Shown piece after piece: positions 59,866 to 64,000 of a DNA stretch of 64,000 nt. Below the pieces are notes generated by a model. The model was not told the DNA's origin and searched no databases. It worked only from the letters and a program-made list of their open reading frames with translations. The position numbers and the translations under genes were made by a program. Each line of letters opens with the position of its first letter. The stretch's first letter is position 1. The DNA comes from Paenibacillus phytohabitans (GTDB lineage: Bacteria; Bacillota; Bacilli; Paenibacillales; Paenibacillaceae): NCBI RefSeq assembly GCF_013141775.1, contig NZ_WHOB01000037.1, positions 62,001-126,000 on the forward strand, given 5' to 3'.

Positions 59866-61254
59866 TTAGTCCTCCTTGTTATACGGATCGTGGGATTCAC
59901 CGTGTTCGTTATCCATAGCATAAGGGCCTTTTTTGATAACCTTGATGAACAGGCCGATCATTACCGCACCCAATATGGCATAGATTGCGGTAAACGAAAT
60001 CACCGAGAACAGCACCTGTCCGCTTGTAATATTAGGTGATACACTGTCTTCCGTAGTCATAAGTCCGAATACTGTCCATGGCTGACGCCCGATCTCCGTC
60101 ATAATCCAGCCAGACGTGTTGGCAATCGGTGGAAGCAGCAGCCCCCAGAACATGAACCGCATGAACCAGGTATTGGGTTTGTCCATCTTCTTGCGCCACA
60201 TGAGGTAGATGGCATACACACCAAGTGCAATCATTAGCGAGCCTGCCGCAACCATGATCCGGAAGCTCCAGAAGGTTGTTTTGACAGGCGGGATATAATC
60301 TCCAGGTCCATACGCTAATTCGTACTCCTTCTGGAGCTCCAGCATACCCTTAACTTCACCGGAGAATTTACTATAAGACAGGAAGCTGAGGAGATACGGA
60401 ATCTGCACCTCTCCGCTGCTGGTCTGATTCTCTGTATCGATATTAGCAAAGACCGTCCATGGCGCCGGGTCGCCGCTCTCACCCCATAGCCCTTCAGAAG
60501 CAGCCATCTTCATTGGCTGTGTTTCAACCAGATACTGCGCTTGGGCATGTCCGGCAACAGCTACGCCAAATGAAGAGATAATACCGACAATGGCCGCGAT
60601 CTCGAACGATTTACGGAAAAAGGCCACGTCCTGCTTCTTAAGCAATTTATAAGCACTGATCCCCGTTACCAGGAATGCGCCTGTAGCGTATGCGGCAAGC
60701 ACTGTATGCGGGAACTCCACCAGCAGCTGACCGTTTGTAATCAGTGCGAAGATATCATTCATTTCAGCCCGTCCGTTGTTGATCTGGAAACCTACCGGAT
60801 GCTGCATGAACGAGTTGGCGGCCAGAATCCAGAATGCCGAGAGCATCGTTCCGAAGGCTACCAGCCAAATCGATAATAGATGAATACGCTTGGATACCTT
60901 ATCCCAGCCGAAGATCCAGATTCCGATGAACGTGGACTCCAGGAAGAATGCCAATAAGGCTTCAATAGCTAGCGGGGCTCCAAAAACATCACCGACGAAG
61001 CGCGAATAGTCAGACCAGTTCATTCCGAACTGGAACTCCTGCAATATCCCTGTCACTACGCCTACTGCGAAGTTAATGAGGAACAGCTTCCCCCAGAATT
61101 GCGCCATTCTTTTGTACTCTTCATTGCCTTTTCTAACGTACATGGTCTCCATAATAGCAATTAAGAGCGCTAGTCCGATTGATACCGGCACAAAGAAATA
61201 ATGAAAAATCGTCGTCGACGCAAATTGTATACGCGACAGCATTACTGTATCCAT
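59866..61254 (-). CDS. cydA: Cytochrome bd ubiquinol oxidase subunit I
   Basis: This 462-aa subunit carries the hemes and the quinol site. It shows TTIFHYFFVPVSIGLALLIAIMETMYVRKG (axial His near residue 18), the WGKLFLINFAVGVVTGILQEFQFGMNWSDYSRFVGDVFGAPLAIEALLAFFLESTFIGIW segment (residues ~45-105), and GWIMTEIGRQPWTVFGLM with the GRQPW motif. The Q-loop is short, as in Bacillus-type oxidases. ATG 61254 (GGGGAG upstream) is preferred to the longer frame from 61278. Two TGTGA-N6-TCACA palindromes flank its promoter, so redox control by Rex or FNR is likely. Confidence 0.95.
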   Translation of the reverse strand: MDTVMLSRIQFASTTIFHYFFVPVSIGLALLIAIMETMYVRKGNEEYKRMAQFWGKLFLINFAVGVVTGILQEFQFGMNWSDYSRFVGDVFGAPLAIEALLAFFLESTFIGIWIFGWDKVSKRIHLLSIWLVAFGTMLSAFWILAANSFMQHPVGFQINNGRAEMNDIFALITNGQLLVEFPHTVLAAYATGAFLVTGISAYKLLKKQDVAFFRKSFEIAAIVGIISSFGVAVAGHAQAQYLVETQPMKMAASEGLWGESGDPAPWTVFANIDTENQTSSGEVQIPYLLSFLSYSKFSGEVKGMLELQKEYELAYGPGDYIPPVKTTFWSFRIMVAAGSLMIALGVYAIYLMWRKKMDKPNTWFMRFMFWGLLLPPIANTSGWIMTEIGRQPWTVFGLMTTEDSVSPNITSGQVLFSVISFTAIYAILGAVMIGLFIKVIKKGPYAMDNEHGESHDPYNKED

Positions 61255-61316
61255 ATTTCTCCCCTTCCTTCTCCCCATTCGATATGTCTATTCTGTCAAA
61301 TTTTCAGGGCCTAAAG

Positions 61317-61332
61317 TGTGATAATTATCACA
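61317..61332 (-). promoter_or_regulatory. Palindrome 1 at the cydA transcription start (Rex/FNR-type)
   Basis: TGTGATAATTATCACA is a perfect 16-bp palindrome, immediately downstream of the -10 TATAAT (61332-61337). It matches TGTGA-N6-TCACA. Its place at the start site suits a repressor such as Rex. Confidence 0.7.
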
Positions 61333-61362
61333 TTATACACCCTGTTTGAGCATGAAATTCAA
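61332..61362 (-). promoter_or_regulatory. cydA promoter
   Basis: On the minus strand TTGAAT (61357-61362) and TATAAT (61332-61337) are 19 bp apart. Both ends abut palindromes. Confidence 0.6.
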
Positions 61363-61367
61363 TAAAT

Positions 61368-61385
61368 TTGTGACAAATATCACAA
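61368..61385 (-). promoter_or_regulatory. Palindrome 2 upstream of the cydA -35 (Rex/FNR-type)
   Basis: TTGTGACAAATATCACAA has perfect TTGTGA/TCACAA arms around six bases, close to the Rex consensus. It lies 6 bp upstream of the -35. Confidence 0.7.
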
Positions 61386-61402
61386 TATTACATAAAGAAA
61401 GC

Positions 61403-61430
61403 AAAAAAAATAAGACGGTTTCACCGTCTT
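61403..61430 (-). terminator. Terminator of the YdjO-like gene
   Basis: AAGACGG and CCGTCTT form a 7-bp stem around TTTCA. On the minus strand an eight-T run follows (A-run 61403-61410). Confidence 0.85.
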
Positions 61431-61477
61431 GGATTTGTCCATCATTTATAGTTGTCTTGGTTCATAAAGGCATTGGT

Positions 61478-61708
61478 TTAGGTAATGGAAATACCTTTCT
61501 TAAGCGATTTGAGATCGCCATTCGAATTAAGCAATTGCGGCAGCATCTTCATGCTACGAACCATCGGGGAATGACAGAGACGGCAAGAAGGCGCATGCTC
61601 AAATGCGAAATTATCCCTCATCCATCCGTTACATCCATCGTTGGTACAGGCCCATATTGCGGTATTTTCTTCCGGTACTTCCTCCAAAGGCTTCTTCCGG
61701 TAGTTCAT
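61478..61708 (-). CDS. YdjO-like small Cys-rich protein
   Basis: This 76-aa protein matches the cold-inducible YdjO family: NTAIWACTNDGCNGWMRDNFAFEHAPSCRLCHSPMVRSMKML. Four Cys in two pairs (CTNDGC, CRLC) predict a zinc ribbon. ATG 61708 follows GGAGG. It lies directly downstream of a CspA-like gene, as YdjO-like genes often do, which supports cold or stress co-expression. The molecular role is unknown. Confidence 0.85.
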   Translation of the reverse strand: MNYRKKPLEEVPEENTAIWACTNDGCNGWMRDNFAFEHAPSCRLCHSPMVRSMKMLPQLLNSNGDLKSLKKGISIT

Positions 61709-61751
61709 TGCCGTTCCTCCCTTCCTTTATGTTACAAGCTGAGTAACGATA

Positions 61752-61787
61752 AAAAAAGACCGTCCCAACTTTCACAAGCGGGGACGG
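61752..61787 (-). terminator. Terminator of the cold-shock gene
   Basis: CCGTCCC and GGGACGG form a 7-bp stem. On the minus strand a T-run follows (A-run 61752-61758). Confidence 0.8.
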
Positions 61788-61800
61788 CACCTTCTATTAA

Positions 61801-62001
61801 TTACAGTTTTACAACGTTTTCGGCTTGTGGTCCGCGGTTGCCTTGAACAACGTTGAATTCAACGCGTTGGCCTTCGTCCAAAGTTTTGAAGCCGTCGCCA
61901 GTGATTGCGCTGAAGTGAACGAATACGTCGCTTCCGCCTTCAACTTCGATGAAACCGAATCCTTTTTCTGCGTTGAACCATTTAACTGTACCTGTTTGCA
62001 T
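61801..62001 (-). CDS. Cold-shock protein, CspA/CspB-like
   Basis: This 66-aa single-stranded nucleic-acid-binding OB-fold protein has both RNP motifs: [20 protein letters not shown] and DVFVHFSAI. It acts as an RNA chaperone that keeps mRNA single-stranded. ATG 62001 is chosen because GGAGG lies eight bases upstream; the frame reads further to 62016 without support. The leader before the ribosome site is A/T-rich, as in genes with a cold-responsive 5' UTR, but I cannot place the transcription start. Confidence 0.95.
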   Translation of the reverse strand: MQTGTVKWFNAEKGFGFIEVEGGSDVFVHFSAITGDGFKTLDEGQRVEFNVVQGNRGPQAENVVKL

Positions 62002-62145
62002 GTGTGTTACCTCCACAAATTTAAATTAATATGTTCTTTTTATCTTCAGACAAAGAAAAAATTCACACATTGAGAAAGGTTGTGATTCATTTGACAGCCC
62101 TTTTCAATGCGAGAATTAGGTATCAATTGTATGAATAATTTCATG

Positions 62146-62328
62146 TTACCACACCTTATTAACAAAGGCAAGCTGTCCCATCCGAATTTCTCCGTTTTTT
62201 CCCTTATAAGGTCTTCTTCCCAATGTAAGGGTTACCAGTTGGTCTAAATAGTAATATTTATAGCCGATATCATTGTTTACCCCATTAATTTGGACTTGAA
62301 ACGGGCTCCGTCCTCTTAAATTTTGCAT
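62146..62328 (-). CDS. Small hypothetical protein
   Basis: This 60-aa ORF reads MQNLRGRSPFQVQINGVNN, then DIGYKYYYLDQLVTLTLGRR and a basic PYKGKNGEIRMGQLAFVNKVW. The composition looks like a real small basic protein, and TATAAT lies near 62368-62376 as a possible -10. There is no Shine-Dalgarno before ATG 62328, which is unusual here. I do not recognise a family. It may be a leaderless or weakly translated gene, or a chance frame. Confidence 0.45.
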   Translation of the reverse strand: MQNLRGRSPFQVQINGVNNDIGYKYYYLDQLVTLTLGRRPYKGKNGEIRMGQLAFVNKVW

Positions 62329-62395
62329 AAAAGGACGGCATGAACCGTTTCCGTTATCCTGACTGCCTTATTATTATATACGGCGGCTTCCGGTT

Positions 62396-63643
62396 TTATT
62401 CCTCGGGTTTCTCAAGAAGTTGTACCGTCACCTGCTTCACTTCACCATTGCGGTAAAATGTAATTTGCAGATCATCCCCGATCTTGGTATGGTCGTACAG
62501 ATATTTGCGCAGGGACAAGGTGGATGTAATCGACTTATCATCAAACTTGGTAATTACATCATTGAATTGCAGGCCTGCATCCTTAGCCGGACCCACTGCA
62601 TCCAATACTACAACCCCGTCGGTTACCGTAGTTGGAAGGTTAAGCTCTTTGCGCTGGTCTTCAGCAAGCGGTACATACGGATTATTCAAATCTACAGAGT
62701 ACACGCCCAGGTAGGAACGGGCAATTTTCCCGTTAGCCGCAAGCTCATCCGCTGTCTCCATTACATGGTTGGCAGGAATCGCGAATCCCAGCCCCTCCAC
62801 ACCCGTATCCGAAATCTTCATCGTGTTGATGCCGATCACTTTGCCGTCCAGGTCAACCAGTGCGCCTCCGCTGTTGCCTTCATTAATGGCAGCATCGGTC
62901 TGGATAACCTCCTGCTCCCAGTCGTATACCCCATCCTGGTTCAGAGATACCGGGATCGTCCGCTCTGTATTGCTCACAATGCCAGAGGTCAGCGTATCGC
63001 CGAGGCCCAGCGGGTTACCGATCGCAATGACCGTCTCACCCAGACGCAGTTTGGAGGAATCCCCGATCTGCGCAACCGTGTTGATACCTTTGGAATCAAT
63101 AGAAAGCACTGCGATATCACTCACCTTGTCGGCACCGACCAGCTCTGCCTTGCGGGTCACACCATCCACGGTAACAACCTCCAGCTTGCTGGAGCCTTCA
63201 ATCACATGATTATTGGTAATGATATATGCCTTATCTTCATCTTTTTTATAGATAACTCCCGATCCTAATGCAGACTCATCGAGAATATTAAGTTCCTTGT
63301 TGTCTTCCTTATGGTTAATGATGCTTACTGCCGCCGGGCGGACAAGCGCAGCAGCCTGAATAATCCGGTCAAATGGATCGGCACTGCTCACAGCCACCTT
63401 GTCAATGACTGCCGGGGCCTGTGCTTTCTCCTCGGTGAACTGTCCCGTCACCAGACTGAACAGCAATACAGCCACAACCGCACTGCATACGGAGCTGATC
63501 AGCGATACCTGCCATGTTGCCAGCGAACGCCGTGATCTGCGGACAGACCATTTCCCTTCGGCGTATCCTTTGGAGGTACCTTGTTTGCCGGCTCTGCGCC
63601 GCGACACCTTGGTTGAATAGAAATCATCATCAAACAATCCCAC
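62396..63643 (-). CDS. htrA: HtrA/DegP-like membrane-anchored serine protease
   Basis: This 415-aa protease has a basic cytosolic head, one transmembrane helix (~45-65) and a trypsin-like domain outside the cell with the triad His146 (IITNNHVIEG), Asp176 (VSDIAVLSID) and Ser258 (NEGNSGGALVD). A C-terminal PDZ domain follows (GVVVLDAVGPAKDAGLQFNDVITKFDDKSI). It degrades or refolds misfolded envelope proteins. GTG 63643 is preferred because GAGAGG lies upstream and the protein then begins GLFDDDFYS; a longer frame from 63697 is open but unsupported. In Bacillus a homologue lies close to rlmH; here the two are ~14 kb apart. Confidence 0.92.
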   Translation of the reverse strand: MGLFDDDFYSTKVSRRRAGKQGTSKGYAEGKWSVRRSRRSLATWQVSLISSVCSAVVAVLLFSLVTGQFTEEKAQAPAVIDKVAVSSADPFDRIIQAAALVRPAAVSIINHKEDNKELNILDESALGSGVIYKKDEDKAYIITNNHVIEGSSKLEVVTVDGVTRKAELVGADKVSDIAVLSIDSKGINTVAQIGDSSKLRLGETVIAIGNPLGLGDTLTSGIVSNTERTIPVSLNQDGVYDWEQEVIQTDAAINEGNSGGALVDLDGKVIGINTMKISDTGVEGLGFAIPANHVMETADELAANGKIARSYLGVYSVDLNNPYVPLAEDQRKELNLPTTVTDGVVVLDAVGPAKDAGLQFNDVITKFDDKSITSTLSLRKYLYDHTKIGDDLQITFYRNGEVKQVTVQLLEKPEE

Positions 63644-64000
63644 GTTAAATCCTCTCCCCTCTATTGCCACCGCATTCAAGACCTGAACGCCAAGCAACCA
63701 CGCCCGAGCTTAACCGCTATATCTCTTAGACTTCACAAAGTGCTAAAAGGTTTCACTTGATTCATTCACCACATTCCTGTGGGTTCTAAGCGTAAGGGGG
63801 CTCTCCTATTCTTGCAACCTACTAAAAAGTTTATAAGCTTGTATCCGGAATATTTTGCAACCTAAAAGACTACACTAGAATTAGAAGCGGCAACAGCTCA
63901 TAACTTAAAGGAACGGTCTATATGATTGTATCACAGGCAGCACCGCCGCCCACATTTTTTCTGTGTTAAAAAAGATGCGAATTTTTAACATTCCCGCTAC
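63644..64000. other. Region upstream of the HtrA-like gene, no gene assigned
   Basis: The 357 bp contain the GTG ribosome site. Two near-copies of TTGCAACCT plus A-rich tail occur at about 63852-63867 and 63808-63828 on the plus strand (43 bp apart), and a TATAAA-like -10 for the minus strand is near 63828-63835. An open minus-strand frame runs from 63916 to the window edge but has no ribosome site and is too short to support. Confidence 0.4.

Noticed and set aside
63916..64000. Open minus-strand frame at the right edge
   Set aside because: About 28 codons, no ribosome site, no recognisable motif; cannot be judged from the truncated end.

Overview
The window looks like a chromosomal segment of a Paenibacillus-type member of the Bacillota. 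Ribosome binding sites are strong AGGAGG types. Several surface proteins carry three N-terminal S-layer homology (SLH) domains and S/T/P-rich linkers. The gene content is typical of the group: cydABCD, mqo, an Ada-Ogt fusion, WYL regulators, a CspA-like protein with a YdjO-like neighbour, rlmH, the small CxxH/CxxC protein and an HtrA-like protease. I saw no rRNA, tRNA, CRISPR array, transposase or prophage gene. Most genes lie on the minus strand. In Bacillus the htrA-like gene and rlmH sit close together near the origin; here they are about 14 kb apart, with cydABCD, pepF and an MFS pump between them.

Layout. 1-1.1 kb: a truncated ABC-ATPase-like gene with a degenerate P-loop, and a Gly-Pro collagen-like protein. 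1.1-7.2 kb: eight tightly packed minus-strand genes with no internal terminator. Six of them look like immunity or repeat-scaffold proteins (two SUKH/SMI1, one DUF4303, two LRR-like, one unknown), followed by an ECF sigma factor with a SnoaL tail and a VOC protein; no toxin gene is visible. A divergent pentapeptide-repeat gene follows. 8.6-10.6 kb: a YtrA-type GntR/ABC operon with its operator. 10.6-17 kb: an acyltransferase, mqo, a ChaN-like lipoprotein, and an ada operon with a PEP-mutase-like gene. 17-21.3 kb: a secreted pair, an SLH-anchored protein with a caspase-like His/Cys dyad and a two-discoidin-domain protein. 21.5-26.2 kb: AbrB-like/AarF pair, Xre genes, a VOC protein and a PNPOx-like protein. 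26.3-31.8 kb: a 1827-aa SLH/InlB-repeat giant. 32-43 kb: an S51 peptidase, DUF2785 and WYL genes, an ABC/VanZ operon with a two-component system, and an AT-rich U32 peptidase. 43-48.7 kb: Xre/HEPN pair, small unknown genes, an aldo/keto reductase remnant, MBL/MerR divergon, VOC/WYL pair, rlmH. 48.9-64 kb: ArsR, MFS, CxxH/CxxC, pepF, a frameshifted DUF2252 gene, cydABCD, YdjO-like, CspA-like and an HtrA-like protease.

How genes work together. The cyd genes form a respiratory oxidase plus its thiol exporter, behind two TGTGA-N6-TCACA palindromes that fit Rex or FNR control. The MerR regulator and MBL hydrolase share a 19-bp-spacer promoter typical of MerR activation, and the decayed reductase beside them suggests a former aldehyde-stress operon. 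The BceRS-like two-component system sits directly upstream of a VanZ-ABC transporter operon and its dyad-bearing promoter.

Non-coding structure is unusually rich. A 17-bp imperfect palindrome (about eight copies) fills the two large gaps flanking the MFS-pepF-DUF2252 block. A hairpin family (GCAAAACGCACAAGC arms) recurs four times; two copies accompany an intact Xre gene and its deleted pseudogene copy. A 32-bp element lies upstream of both rlmH and the CxxH/CxxC gene.
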